Shown here: in pieces, positions 51,944 through 61,078 of the stretch
How positions within the stretch are numbered: position 1 is the first letter of the stretch
How the letters are laid out: each line of letters opens with the position of its first letter
DNA from: Fretibacterium fastidiosum
GTDB taxonomy: Bacteria > Synergistota > Synergistia > Synergistales > Aminobacteriaceae
DNA: 64,000 bases
Direction: 5' to 3'
Assembly (NCBI RefSeq): GCF_964642095.1
Contig: NZ_OZ209244.1
Location: 2,170,001 to 2,234,000, forward strand
Notes under the pieces: model-generated
Told to the model about the DNA's origin: nothing
What the model saw: the letters and a program-made list of their open reading frames with translations, nothing else
The model's database searches: none
Position numbers and translations under genes: made by a program

Positions 51944-53309
51944 CGTGAGCTTCCTCTTTCCCCTCCGCCTTGTCCCTCCGGGAGACGGACAACTGTATGG
52001 ATTTTTCGACCAGATATTCCGCAACCTGCCTCCCGGCACATCCGAAGCAGGAGATATAGCGCCGTCTGACATCCTCCATCCCCTGCATCTTCCCCTCACG
52101 CAGGGCCTCCTCGACGACCTCGACGATATCATCTATCCTGTCCCTGCCAACCGGGACGCAGATCTTATCTGCCAGGGAATCCATGCATTCCGGGGGAAGA
52201 TCGGCGATCTCAAAAGAATCCCTTTCCCCGATCTCCGTCTCGAGGGAGATGACGGGCTTCCTGTAAATCATCGCATAGTCCATGCGGATAGCCGACGTGT
52301 CGGAGATCAGGATATCGGAAACCAGAAGGGAATGGGATGGATCGCTGTCCTCGTCCCACGTCACGTTGTCGAACGCCGATAAATATCTCTTGAGCCGGCG
52401 CAGCAAGGCGGGCTCCGTCCTCCACGACTGAGGGTGAGGACGGAGGATGATATCGAAATCCGCCCTTGCAAGCGTCCCGATAAAATCCGGATCGTAGCAG
52501 GACAGAAATCCCTTTTGTCCCCACGACGGAGCCAGCAGTATCGTCCGCCTTTTCGCCACGGTTTCCGTTCCGTCTTCCCCACGGCCGTGCATCTCATCCC
52601 TGTCACTCAATCGTTTGAGCAGCACGTCCCAGTAAGGCAGTCCCGTACAGACCAGTTCCTTCTCCGGCAGGCCGCGAAGCCGTTCGAGGTGTCGAATCGC
52701 CGGCCGGGAGTACTCCCCCACCATGCAAACCCCGTCGTAGGCGTCCAGGGACCCTTTTTTATAATAGGCAACCCCCGCTGGAGCGTGAAAAACATGGACA
52801 AGAAACTCCACGCCAGCCGGCCTCGGAAGCGGGAATCCCGGCGTGCCGATATTCGGAGTGGTGGCAAGCATCACCCTGCACCGTATTCTGTTCAATCGCG
52901 CATAGGCAGCGCTACCCTCTCCCAGGTACCGTCCTCTCATCAGGGGACTGCGTATCGTCAATCCAGGGTCCTCGATATCCGAGGTAAAATAACTGAAGGG
53001 TTGCCCTCGCGAAATCAGCGCAGCAACGATCGGCTCAAAGGTCGTCCAATAATTCTTCCCCTCGCTGAAGATGGCGATATCTTGACAGGACCGTCCCGGT
53101 TCATCCGAACGGCGCCTGCCCGTCCAGATTTCAACCACCCGATAGAATATCCCCTTCAGCACATATCCCACAACGCCGACCGCCGTCACGGCGATATACA
53201 CCAAAGCATTGCCCGCACTGGGGTCGAGGTACGCCGCCGCAGGTCCGGGATACAGGAGGATCAACAGACAAGCCAAGCCGCCATAACGAACAAACCACCT
53301 AATTTTCAA
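51933..53309 (-). CDS. CDP-glycerol glycerophosphotransferase (TagB/TagF)-like protein
   Basis: 458 residues. An N-terminal signal-anchor helix and a second hydrophobic stretch (ALVYIAVTAVGVVGYVLKGIF) precede a GT-B-like domain. Family features are HVFHAPAG, the GLPYWDVLLKRL segment, ILLAPSWGQKG, ILRPHPQSW and SDTSAIRMDYAMIYRKPVI, all typical of PF04464. Characterised members transfer glycerol phosphate or ribitol phosphate from CDP-alcohols. Beside a cytidylyltransferase-PEP mutase gene, the donor here may be CMP-hydroxyethylphosphonate; that is inference. Confidence 0.85.
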   Translation of the reverse strand: MKIRWFVRYGGLACLLILLYPGPAAAYLDPSAGNALVYIAVTAVGVVGYVLKGIFYRVVEIWTGRRRSDEPGRSCQDIAIFSEGKNYWTTFEPIVAALISRGQPFSYFTSDIEDPGLTIRSPLMRGRYLGEGSAAYARLNRIRCRVMLATTPNIGTPGFPLPRPAGVEFLVHVFHAPAGVAYYKKGSLDAYDGVCMVGEYSRPAIRHLERLRGLPEKELVCTGLPYWDVLLKRLSDRDEMHGRGEDGTETVAKRRTILLAPSWGQKGFLSCYDPDFIGTLARADFDIILRPHPQSWRTEPALLRRLKRYLSAFDNVTWDEDSDPSHSLLVSDILISDTSAIRMDYAMIYRKPVISLETEIGERDSFEIADLPPECMDSLADKICVPVGRDRIDDIVEVVEEALREGKMQGMEDVRRRYISCFGCAGRQVAEYLVEKSIQLSVSRRDKAEGKEEAHDVV

Positions 53310-54445
53310 TCCTTCCCCTCTTCTTCCGTGCAGCTCCGCGCGAGCCTCACGGGATTGTTGCTCAGACGCAAAACGTTGGCCTCCGCAAAGGCGTGGGCGT
53401 AAACGACGTCGAACGACAGCCCCTTTGCCTCCATCCAGGAATCCGTCAAACCTGTGGCCTCTCGCAGGGCATAGAGGCTTCGCACCCCCTCATCCACCGT
53501 TTCGCAGCCCAGTACGTTCAAAATCTCCCCCACAGCCTGCCGCAAGAACCCTTCGCCCCGCGGGTCCGTCACGCGATCGGCGGAAGCCGTTCCGTTCTGC
53601 CTGAGGACCTCCGGAAGGAACGTCGCCACAGCATGACCATGAGGCAATCCATAGCGCGCCGTAAGGCAATAGGAAAACGCGTGGGCCGCCGTGGTCTTGG
53701 CGACGTCGATGGCCCGCCCCGCCAGGTAGGCGGCCCGAAGCATTGCCGATCGGCTTTCCGCCTCCGGAGCCAGGACGACGGAGCGCAGAACCCGTGAACC
53801 GATCCTCAGGGACTCCCGACTATCCTTCCGGGAGCTCCCCGTCGAGCCAACCGCCCAAAGGGACTCCATGGCCTGCGCCAGAGCGTCGAACCCCGTGCAG
53901 GCCGCAACATAAGGGGAAAGGGAAAAGGTGAAGGCGGGATTCAGGAACACATAACCCGGCCGTATCCGCGAGTCCCCCACGGAGTGCTTGACCAGCCCAT
54001 CGTACAGGACGGCAAAATGAGTGGCCTCGCTTCCTGTCCCTGCCGTCGTCGGGACGGCCAGGAACGGGAGAAAACCGCCGCATTCCGTTTCAGAGCGTAT
54101 CCCCTTCAGGTACTCCCCAGGGCTCTGCCGCGTCGAGGAAAAAAAGTTGACCAGCTTCGCCATGTCGAGGGGGGTCCCCCCTCCGACGGCCATGATCAGG
54201 CTGCAGGGGGCCTCCTCAAAAAAACTCAGCGCCGCCTGCAAAGCCTCGATATCGGGATTCGCCGCCACCACCCTGAGGTGCCGTACGACCATCCCATTCA
54301 ACAGGGGGGAAAAGAAATCGGCAGCGCCGCTTGCCTCCCATGAGGCTCCTCCCGTCACCAGAAACAGCCTTTCGGACGTTCCGGCCCCAAGAAAATCCCT
54401 CCATAAGGCACCGAAACCCTCAGTTCCCCAGCAGACCCTTTGCAT
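53306..54445 (-). CDS. Iron-containing alcohol dehydrogenase, probable phosphonoacetaldehyde reductase
   Basis: 379 residues of the group III ADH family. The NAD(P) site is MAVGGGTPLDMAKL, followed by AVPTTAGTGSEAT; metal ligands lie in TGFDALAQAMES and YGLPHGHAV. It overlaps ppd by 26 bases and follows pepM-ppd. In that context the known family member PhpC reduces phosphonoacetaldehyde to 2-hydroxyethylphosphonate. No aminotransferase gene is present, so aminoethylphosphonate is a less likely product. Confidence 0.85.
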   Translation of the reverse strand: MQRVCWGTEGFGALWRDFLGAGTSERLFLVTGGASWEASGAADFFSPLLNGMVVRHLRVVAANPDIEALQAALSFFEEAPCSLIMAVGGGTPLDMAKLVNFFSSTRQSPGEYLKGIRSETECGGFLPFLAVPTTAGTGSEATHFAVLYDGLVKHSVGDSRIRPGYVFLNPAFTFSLSPYVAACTGFDALAQAMESLWAVGSTGSSRKDSRESLRIGSRVLRSVVLAPEAESRSAMLRAAYLAGRAIDVAKTTAAHAFSYCLTARYGLPHGHAVATFLPEVLRQNGTASADRVTDPRGEGFLRQAVGEILNVLGCETVDEGVRSLYALREATGLTDSWMEAKGLSFDVVYAHAFAEANVLRLSNNPVRLARSCTEEEGKD

Positions 54446-55616
54446 CTCTTTTCATCGAAGCCCCTTTCTCCGGAGCCCTTTCCCCCATAGCCCCCATCAG
54501 CGCCCTCTTATTCCGTTGAGGAGAACTGCGGGGCCGCCCAAGATCGTCCCGATGCCCCCTGTTGACCCGAATCTCCAAAAAGGAAGGCCCTTCCTTTCTC
54601 GAAAAGGAACCAAGGGCTTCCTCAATTTCCTCGAAAATGCGTGCCGCAGCGACGCGACGATAGCCGCAGGCTTCCGCGATTTTGACGAGGTCGATCTGCA
54701 GCGCGACCGTCCTCTGCCCTCCGACGGAATCGTGAGCGCCATTGTTCAGGACGACATGATACAGGTTGCGGCAACTCGACTGCCCTATGATGGCCAGGGC
54801 CCCCATATGCATCAGAACCGAACCATCCCCATCGAGACAAAGGACCGGACGATCCGGACGGGATAACGCAAGCCCCATGGCAATCTGCGATGCGTGTCCC
54901 ATGGAGCCCACCGTCAGGAAATCCCGGTCGTGAGACATTCCCTTCCTCTCCCGACACTCGTAGAGCTCTCTAGAGATATGTCCTGTCGTCGAAACGAAGA
55001 CGGCCCCCTCCGGAGCACACGCCAGGACCCTCTCGATGGCCGCCTCACGGCCGAGCGGAAAACGCCGATCCCGACAATCCAACTCTCCGTCCGCCGAGGC
55101 AGCGCCCCTTTGGAACGTTCCGCCGCACACCAGGAGAGCAGCGGGGGCCTCCCGCGCACGGATATCTCCAACGATTCGTGCCAACTGTCCTTCGGCCTCG
55201 CTCCAGCCCTCCGAGAGGATTTCACAGGGAATGTCCATCCCCTCAAAAATCCGGCGGGTAATGATCCCCTGTTTGACGTGCTGCAGTTCGTCCTTCCCTC
55301 CAGGCTCCCCCCGCCATCCCACGAGCAGGAGCATCGGAATGCCATAGACCTCGGGAGCCGCGAGCGACACCAAGGGATTGAAGGCATTGCCCTGACCGGA
55401 ATTCTGCATATAGACCAGGGCAGGCGCCCCCGTCCCGAGATAATGCCCGGCGGCCAAGGCAACGGCCCCCCCCTCGTTGGCGGCCGTCACCCGCACGTGG
55501 TCGGGAAGCGCCGCCAGCTCCGCACAGAAATTCCGCAGCAGGGAATCGGGAACGCCCGTAAAAAACTCGACGCCCAGGGCACGGAGCTTGTCTAAAAAAA
55601 TTCCTGGATCCAACAT
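54420..55616 (-). CDS. Phosphonopyruvate decarboxylase
   Basis: 398-residue thiamine-diphosphate enzyme that decarboxylates phosphonopyruvate to phosphonoacetaldehyde, which pulls the unfavourable PEP mutase step forward. The N-terminal PYR half has FFTGVPDSLLRNF and the conserved Glu in AANEGGAVALAAGHYL. The TPP-binding motif is GDGSVLMHMGALAI...VVLNN. It starts 12 bp after pepM. The length and order match known Ppd proteins. Confidence 0.92.
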   Translation of the reverse strand: MLDPGIFLDKLRALGVEFFTGVPDSLLRNFCAELAALPDHVRVTAANEGGAVALAAGHYLGTGAPALVYMQNSGQGNAFNPLVSLAAPEVYGIPMLLLVGWRGEPGGKDELQHVKQGIITRRIFEGMDIPCEILSEGWSEAEGQLARIVGDIRAREAPAALLVCGGTFQRGAASADGELDCRDRRFPLGREAAIERVLACAPEGAVFVSTTGHISRELYECRERKGMSHDRDFLTVGSMGHASQIAMGLALSRPDRPVLCLDGDGSVLMHMGALAIIGQSSCRNLYHVVLNNGAHDSVGGQRTVALQIDLVKIAEACGYRRVAAARIFEEIEEALGSFSRKEGPSFLEIRVNRGHRDDLGRPRSSPQRNKRALMGAMGERAPEKGASMKRDAKGLLGN

Positions 55617-55628
55617 GGGCCTCTATCC

Positions 55629-56936
55629 TCAAACCAACTCAAGGATATCTCGGATGGGCATGATCATCTCATCGGCCTCCCGGGCACGCCCGTGTTTCAG
55701 GATGCTCTCCGCGACCCTCAGCATGGCGGGGTACTCGCTGCGCAGCAACTGATTCGCATAGATCACCATGCGGATCCCTCTGTCCCGGAGCTCCCTCTCC
55801 GTCACCTGGGCATAGGTGCTCGGCACCACGATCAACGGGATAAGGGAAAGCTCCCGCGACTCCCGATAGCGTTCACAGAAGGCGAACACCTCGTCCGGGG
55901 ACTGCGACTTGCTGTGGATCAGGACGGCATCCGCCCCAGCCTCGACATAAGCGCCGGCTCTGCGCAGAGCTTCCTCCTGTCCGTGTCCCAGGATGAGGCT
56001 CTCACAGCGGGCGGCGATCATGAAATCCTCGGTAACCCGAGCCCTCTTTCCCACGGCTATCTTTTCGCACATGACCTCGATCTCCTCCTGCGGCTGCAAA
56101 TTGTCCGCCGCATAGAGAGAGTTCCGTTTGCGTCCCTTTTTGTCCTCGATAATGACCATGGAGACCCCCAAACGTTCCAGGGTCCTGACGGTGAAGCGAA
56201 ATTGATCGACGTTCCCGCCGCTGTCCCCATCATAGATGATGGGCTTGGTGGTGACCTCCAGGATGTCGTTCACCGTATGCAACCGATTGGTCAGATCCAC
56301 ACACTCGATGTCCGGCTTCCCCTTGGCTGTGGAATCCGTCAGGCTGCTCAGCCACATCGCGTCGAACTCCACCGTTCGACCGTCCTCCGATCGGACGGAC
56401 GAGTTTTCAACGATCAAGGCGCTGAGACCGCTGTGGGCCTCCAATACCCTGACGAACCCCTTCTTGTCCAGAAGTTGTTTCAGCCTCCCGCGCCGAATGT
56501 CGGGCGTCGTGCCCACCTCTCGAATGGCCTTGTTCAACTGCGTCGATGAGATGCCAGGGGTGTATTCCGGTTCGACAAGCCTGCCGCCCCACTCCTTCAG
56601 CACCTCCACAACGCGGGAGCGCGTCTCGCTCTGCACGCCCTCCTTCCAGTCGGAACCGTGAACCACAAAGTCGGGTCGAAGCCGACGAAGGTTCTCCACG
56701 TAATCCAAAGTGGCCTGAGGCACGACCCTGGAGACCCCCTTCAGGTTTTCGACGACGGCGCTGCGCTGCCCAAAGGTCATATAAGGAAGGCGCTTGTAGC
56801 TGGCAATCGCCTCATCCGTCAGGACCCCGACGACGACCTCCCCGTACCGTGCCGCCGTATGAATGATGTTGAGATGTCCCGGATGGATGATATCGGCGCT
56901 CATGGCGACGTAAACCAAAGGCTTTCGTTCTGGCAT
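55629..56936 (-). CDS. Cytidylyltransferase-phosphoenolpyruvate mutase fusion
   Basis: 435 residues, two domains. Residues 1-140 are a nucleotidyltransferase of the cytidylyltransferase fold with HPGH at 18-21 and ISSTQLNK near 130. Residues about 155-425 are PEP mutase: the signature EDKKGRKRNS with E264, D265, K266, N272 and S273, and YDGDSGG at 236-242. The mutase makes phosphonopyruvate, the entry to nearly all natural phosphonates. The fused cytidylyltransferase would activate the final phosphonate as a CMP ester. This fusion is known in phosphonoglycan and phosphonolipid gene sets. Confidence 0.93.
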   Translation of the reverse strand: MPERKPLVYVAMSADIIHPGHLNIIHTAARYGEVVVGVLTDEAIASYKRLPYMTFGQRSAVVENLKGVSRVVPQATLDYVENLRRLRPDFVVHGSDWKEGVQSETRSRVVEVLKEWGGRLVEPEYTPGISSTQLNKAIREVGTTPDIRRGRLKQLLDKKGFVRVLEAHSGLSALIVENSSVRSEDGRTVEFDAMWLSSLTDSTAKGKPDIECVDLTNRLHTVNDILEVTTKPIIYDGDSGGNVDQFRFTVRTLERLGVSMVIIEDKKGRKRNSLYAADNLQPQEEIEVMCEKIAVGKRARVTEDFMIAARCESLILGHGQEEALRRAGAYVEAGADAVLIHSKSQSPDEVFAFCERYRESRELSLIPLIVVPSTYAQVTERELRDRGIRMVIYANQLLRSEYPAMLRVAESILKHGRAREADEMIMPIRDILELV

Positions 56937-56976
56937 GACATGACACGTCCTTCGTTTTGGATTGCTTCTCGGAAGC

Positions 56977-58350
56977 TCAGACCCGAGACCTCAGCAGGCG
57001 CTCGATCGGATAAAGAACGAGATAGGCGAGATAGGCACTCAACCGATCGGGCCTGGGGATTCTATGGGTAAACACATGCCACAGGCGCCCCATGCCCCGG
57101 ATGGACATTACCGCCTCCTGAAGGGAGTTCCATGGAGTTCTGTGAATGTATTTGTTGATCCAATCCACATAGTCCGGCACTACGACCTCGGACAGAATTT
57201 CACGATCCAGGGGGGGCGGCGGCACCCTCTCGAGGGCCTGCATGTTCAGCGTGTTCGGCAGGCGTTTCGGCCTGCAAAGGCCCTCCACCATGATGCCGTT
57301 TTTCCTGAAAAAGTCCTGTTGCCACCCCCTGTTCTTCCGCCTGTTTGGTGGCAGGTTGAGCATGGCGGCAGCAAGACGGAGATCAAGAAATGGACACCAC
57401 GGAGCATAGCCCAATTTCTCGGGAACGCGGAACAGGTAGGAAAGCAGGACCTGCTTATGGCGCAGGACCTCGATAACCCGCAGCCTCGGGTCCTCCAGTC
57501 GTTCCCGGTGTTCCTGCCAATATTTCATTCGGGCCACGGAATCCTCCCGGACTCGGCATTGCGAAGAATCCGCGTTCATTCCATGGGTCAGCCCCAACAG
57601 GGGCAGTTCCTCCGGAGAGGAGACCAAAGGGGCGAAACGACCGGCCCAGTCGTCGCCGAAATGTCCGGAAAGCATAGGAACTTTCCGCGTTTCGGGGGGC
57701 AGCAGCGCCTTTATGGCATTGAAAAACTCAAAATGATACATCCCGTGGGCGTGAGTGGAGATCCCGTAAAGGGCGTACCATTCGTCGAGGTAATTGTGGT
57801 AGGCCCCCAATTCGACCTGCTGCCAGGAAGTTCCAAGGCGTCGGGAGAGCTCCTGCGCGTATACGACCTCCGACGAGGCGCTCTGAGGCGAGGTGATCCC
57901 GTAGGTAAAGGAACGAATGCGTTCCTTGTCGCCCACCATCCAGTTCAGGATACGAGAGTCATATCCGCCGCTGGTAGGGATGACGATTTCCCCGTCTACG
58001 GAGGCCTCCCACCTCCTCACGGAGTCCCTGATCCACTCCCATATTTCGTCCTCGGAGAGCGCCATCTCGTCCAGAGCCTTGACCGCGGCGTCCTCCATCC
58101 GCTCCACCCGCAGCGTTCCGTCGTCGAGACGGATCAGCCGTGAGGAATGGGGCAAGACATGTACGTCTCTGACAGGGGTGTGCCCGAAGACGCAATAACC
58201 GAAGTCCATATAATCTCTCAAGCCCTGGTGGTCGATCTCCAGATTCGCGCAATCGACCACGTCGTTGATGAATGGCCCCGCCTTCCCCGTACGATTATTG
58301 TAAAAATATGGAGAGGAAGCCACCCAATCGGATTCGAACAACACCGTCAT
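56977..58350 (-). CDS. Asparagine-synthetase-like ATP-dependent amidotransferase
   Basis: 457 residues. The ATP-pyrophosphatase loop is PTSGGYDSR, with SFTYGI, GHFGDDWAGR and a PFLDLRLAAAMLNLP segment as in AsnB C-terminal domains. The N-terminal glutaminase half is degenerate: no Cys follows the initiator Met, so it cannot use glutamine in the usual way. In a polysaccharide locus such proteins are thought to amidate a sugar acid or lipid intermediate. It is 40 bp upstream of pepM in the same direction. Confidence 0.82.
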   Translation of the reverse strand: MTVLFESDWVASSPYFYNNRTGKAGPFINDVVDCANLEIDHQGLRDYMDFGYCVFGHTPVRDVHVLPHSSRLIRLDDGTLRVERMEDAAVKALDEMALSEDEIWEWIRDSVRRWEASVDGEIVIPTSGGYDSRILNWMVGDKERIRSFTYGITSPQSASSEVVYAQELSRRLGTSWQQVELGAYHNYLDEWYALYGISTHAHGMYHFEFFNAIKALLPPETRKVPMLSGHFGDDWAGRFAPLVSSPEELPLLGLTHGMNADSSQCRVREDSVARMKYWQEHRERLEDPRLRVIEVLRHKQVLLSYLFRVPEKLGYAPWCPFLDLRLAAAMLNLPPNRRKNRGWQQDFFRKNGIMVEGLCRPKRLPNTLNMQALERVPPPPLDREILSEVVVPDYVDWINKYIHRTPWNSLQEAVMSIRGMGRLWHVFTHRIPRPDRLSAYLAYLVLYPIERLLRSRV

Positions 58351-58391
58351 GCCGTTTCTGACACCCCTTTCACACCGAATTGGATTATCCC

Positions 58392-58420
58392 AAAAAAGAG
58401 CCTCAAAAGGAGCTTTTTTT
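58392..58420 (-). terminator. Weak terminator-like stem-loop
   Basis: In a 147-bp AT-rich gap, an A6 run and a T7 run flank an imperfect GAGCC...GGAGC hairpin. Read leftward a T6 tract follows it. The pairing is imperfect, so only partial termination between the broken FkbM gene and the amidotransferase gene is proposed. Confidence 0.35.
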
Positions 58421-58497
58421 GCATGAACGTTGAAACGAGGTTGAAAAAATTACCCCAGGAAATTTCCATATTAACTTTCGTGATTTCTATATACTGT

Positions 58498-59441
58498 TCA
58501 TAAGTCAGGAACCGCAGCAAACAATTTTTTCCCTCTGAACATAACACGATACTTGGGATTGAACTTTTTGATCAGCTTTCTAACATCCTCCATGGAGTAA
58601 GGAACAGAATGAGCATTACAGTACAACATAGACAACTTCGGTGCAAAGCGCTGGAGGGTCTTCCTCGCCCCCCTCAAGAGGTGCATATCGTATCCCTGGA
58701 CGCTTATCTTGATGAAATCGACACGAGAAAGCCCATGCTCCGCGACAAAGGCATCGATCGTCGTCACAGGAACCCGGATGGCATCCCGACACACGCCGTC
58801 CCCATCGAGGAAGGAATTGCACTGCGCATTCGCAGGGTCCACAAACAACTCGATCTCCGAGACTGCGTCGCCCAGCCCCTCCTGAAACGGATAAATGTTG
58901 GGATTCAGCTTGGTGGTTTGCACCAGGTAATTGAAGGCGGGAGGAGAGGGTTCAAAGGCATAGACCTCACCGGCTCCCTTGGCGGATGCATAGGCGGCAA
59001 AGTCCCCAATCCAGCTTCCGGCATCGATGACGACATCGCCGGGAAGGATTTCGACTCCAGCCCATCCCCCACATAAGCATAGGGCGTTTCGCGCCAGAAC
59101 AGGGTTGCCCCATGGCTTCGTTCAACCGTTGCCTCATCCCGGCAATCTTTGAAGTAACAATAATGAAAACAGGTCTGACCAAAAGGGCCCTGCCAGAAAA
59201 AGGTATCCTCGGTTTCCGCGTCCAGGAGGGGCAGCCGGATATCCTTGATGCGATAACTGTCCTTTCCCTTAAAATTTTTCACCTTTCTCTTATGATAGAA
59301 ACGTGGATTTTTCCCCAGGAGTGTCGATAGCATACGATCCAGGCAGAACAGGAAAAATTCCCACCACGTATCGACTCCAGATCGCACGCCTTGAAAAGCA
59401 CCCCGAACGACCTTCAACTTGCGCAACATGACATCGCTCAT
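58498..59441 (-). pseudogene. FkbM-family methyltransferase broken by a one-base frameshift
   Basis: The 5' frame (59441 down to about 59056) encodes an N-terminal region ending ETPYAYVGDGLE. The 3' frame continues without a gap as VEILPGDVVIDAGSWIGDFA (the SAM-binding motif), VYAFEPSPPAF, DFIKISVQGYDMHLLRGA and a normal FkbM end. The two join if one G is restored near 59055-59057 (GAGTC to GAGGTC). No long repeat is at the break, so this looks like a simple inactivating deletion or a sequencing error. Restored length would be about 314 residues. It is a third methyltransferase of the glycan locus. Confidence 0.85.
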
Positions 59442-59465
59442 CCAAACAACGCTCCAGTCCTTAGT

Positions 59466-60794
59466 CTATTTCTCGATTTGCGTGCTCTTGACAGGCTGCA
59501 AAACCCAAGGCTGGTCCAGGGCCAATATGCCCGGGCTCTCTCCAAGGCGATAGGGGGAGGGGTAGAGCCGCCCGGATATCTCGAACGAGAACTCGGGAGG
59601 CGTCGCGTGAATGTTAACTATACGCTCCCGATTGAATAAATTGACCTCCATCTTCACATGGTAGTTCCCCACATTCAGTAACGAACAATTCAACGGAACC
59701 CGAAGAATGAAATTTCCCTGGAGTGGCGGGAGCTCCTTCTCACCTCCCATTTGGTCCGTCTGATAACCATAACAAACCAACACCCCGTTTACCTCATATA
59801 GGCAATACCCAACCTCCAGCGCCGGGTCAGGGACCTCGACAAAGCCCTCGATCTCGACCCAAACCCTGTCCTTGCGCTCCATGGGGCCTGAAATCGCCTT
59901 TCCGTCCTCTCCATAGAGGCCGAAGCGCAGCGGCTTGAACCAGGGGTTCTCGAAGAGGTTGCCGGGGTTCCTCCACTCGGCGACGGCACCTGCCTCTTTC
60001 GAGACGTTCAGGTATTTCCGTACCCCGACGGAGACGTCCGGCGTGTCCAGCGCCACCCGGCCTCGCTCCAGGCACACCACGCGATTGCAGAGCTGCGAGA
60101 CGGCCCCCATGTTGTGGCTGACGAACAGGATCGTCCGGCCCTGCTTGTGGCTCACTTCGTCCATCTTGCCCATGCACTTCTTTTGAAACTCCGCGTCACC
60201 CACCGCCAAGACCTCGTCGATCATCAGGATCTCCGTGTCCAGGTGTGCGGCCACGGCAAAGGCCAGGCGCACGTACATGCCGCTGGAGTAGCGCTTCACC
60301 GGCGTGTCCAGAAACTTCTCCACCCCAGCGAAGTCCACGATGGCATCGAAGTTTCGCCGAATCTCCGCCTTGCTCATCCCCAGGATGGCGCCGTTCAGAT
60401 AGATGTTCTCCCGCCCCGTCAGCTCGGGGTGAAAGCCCGTCCCGACCTCCAGCAGGCTGGCGACGCGCCCCCTGAGGGATACGCGCCCCGTCGTGGGTTC
60501 CGTGATGCGGCTCAGGACCTTGAGCAGCGTGGATTTGCCCGCGCCGTTGCGTCCGATGACCCCGACGCGCTCCCCCTCGTTGACCTCGAAGGAGAGGTTC
60601 GACAGCGCCCAGAAGTCCTCGACAGCTGGATTTTCCTCCCTCGCGCTCCTCGCGAAAGGATGGCGGAACCTGCGGCCCAGTCGTTTCGCCCGGTCGACCA
60701 GCACGTCCCGCAACGCAATGTAGCGCTGCGGCGACCTGTGCGCCAGCAGGTACTTCTTGCCCAATTCCTCGATCTTGATAACGGTGTTTGGCAT
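59466..60794 (-). CDS. wzt: O-antigen/polysaccharide ABC exporter ATPase (Wzt type, with C-terminal domain)
   Basis: 442 residues. The nucleotide-binding domain has Walker A GRNGAGKS, signature YSSGMYVRLAF, Walker B ILMIDEVLAVGD and the switch HN in FVSHNMG. Residues from about 270 form a beta-rich C-terminal domain, as in Wzt proteins that recognise the end of the finished glycan (VWVEIEGFVEV... LPPLQGNFILRVPL). The start ATG 60794 has AAGGGG six bases upstream. The partner permease is at 61856-62698, but an rpn gene lies between. Confidence 0.93.
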   Translation of the reverse strand: MPNTVIKIEELGKKYLLAHRSPQRYIALRDVLVDRAKRLGRRFRHPFARSAREENPAVEDFWALSNLSFEVNEGERVGVIGRNGAGKSTLLKVLSRITEPTTGRVSLRGRVASLLEVGTGFHPELTGRENIYLNGAILGMSKAEIRRNFDAIVDFAGVEKFLDTPVKRYSSGMYVRLAFAVAAHLDTEILMIDEVLAVGDAEFQKKCMGKMDEVSHKQGRTILFVSHNMGAVSQLCNRVVCLERGRVALDTPDVSVGVRKYLNVSKEAGAVAEWRNPGNLFENPWFKPLRFGLYGEDGKAISGPMERKDRVWVEIEGFVEVPDPALEVGYCLYEVNGVLVCYGYQTDQMGGEKELPPLQGNFILRVPLNCSLLNVGNYHVKMEVNLFNRERIVNIHATPPEFSFEISGRLYPSPYRLGESPGILALDQPWVLQPVKSTQIEK

Positions 60795-60817
60795 GGATAA
60801 CCCCTTGCGGGCAGCGG

Positions 60818-61078
60818 TCAATTCCCCGCCACGGATTCAAGGTCCTCGAGGGAGAGATTCGTCAGCTCCCGGATGTCCTGGATGGACATGCCGCGCTCTC
60901 GCATCTTTCGAGCGGCCTCCAACATGGCCTCGTGCCGGCCCTTCTCCAGGCCTCTCTCCAGGCCTTTTTCCAGGCCCCTCTCCATACCTTCTTCCCGGCC
61001 CCTCTCCAGACCTTCTTTCATCCCTTCGTCCAGGTACAGGTCCCGATAATATTTCTCGATGAACGTCACCACCGGCAT
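60818..61078 (-). CDS. Candidate internal small protein of rpn (RpnS-type antitoxin)
   Basis: An in-frame ATG at 61078 inside rpn is preceded by GGAGGGAGAGGACGAG, a strong ribosome site with about five-base spacing. Translation from here gives 86 residues: MPVVTFIEKYY, the 4-residue repeats and the C-terminal domain. That is the arrangement reported for RpnS antitoxins, which are translated separately from the C-terminal end of rpn genes. The sequence evidence is the start site and domain layout only. Confidence 0.5.
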   Translation of the reverse strand: MPVVTFIEKYYRDLYLDEGMKEGLERGREEGMERGLEKGLERGLEKGRHEAMLEAARKMRERGMSIQDIRELTNLSLEDLESVAGN

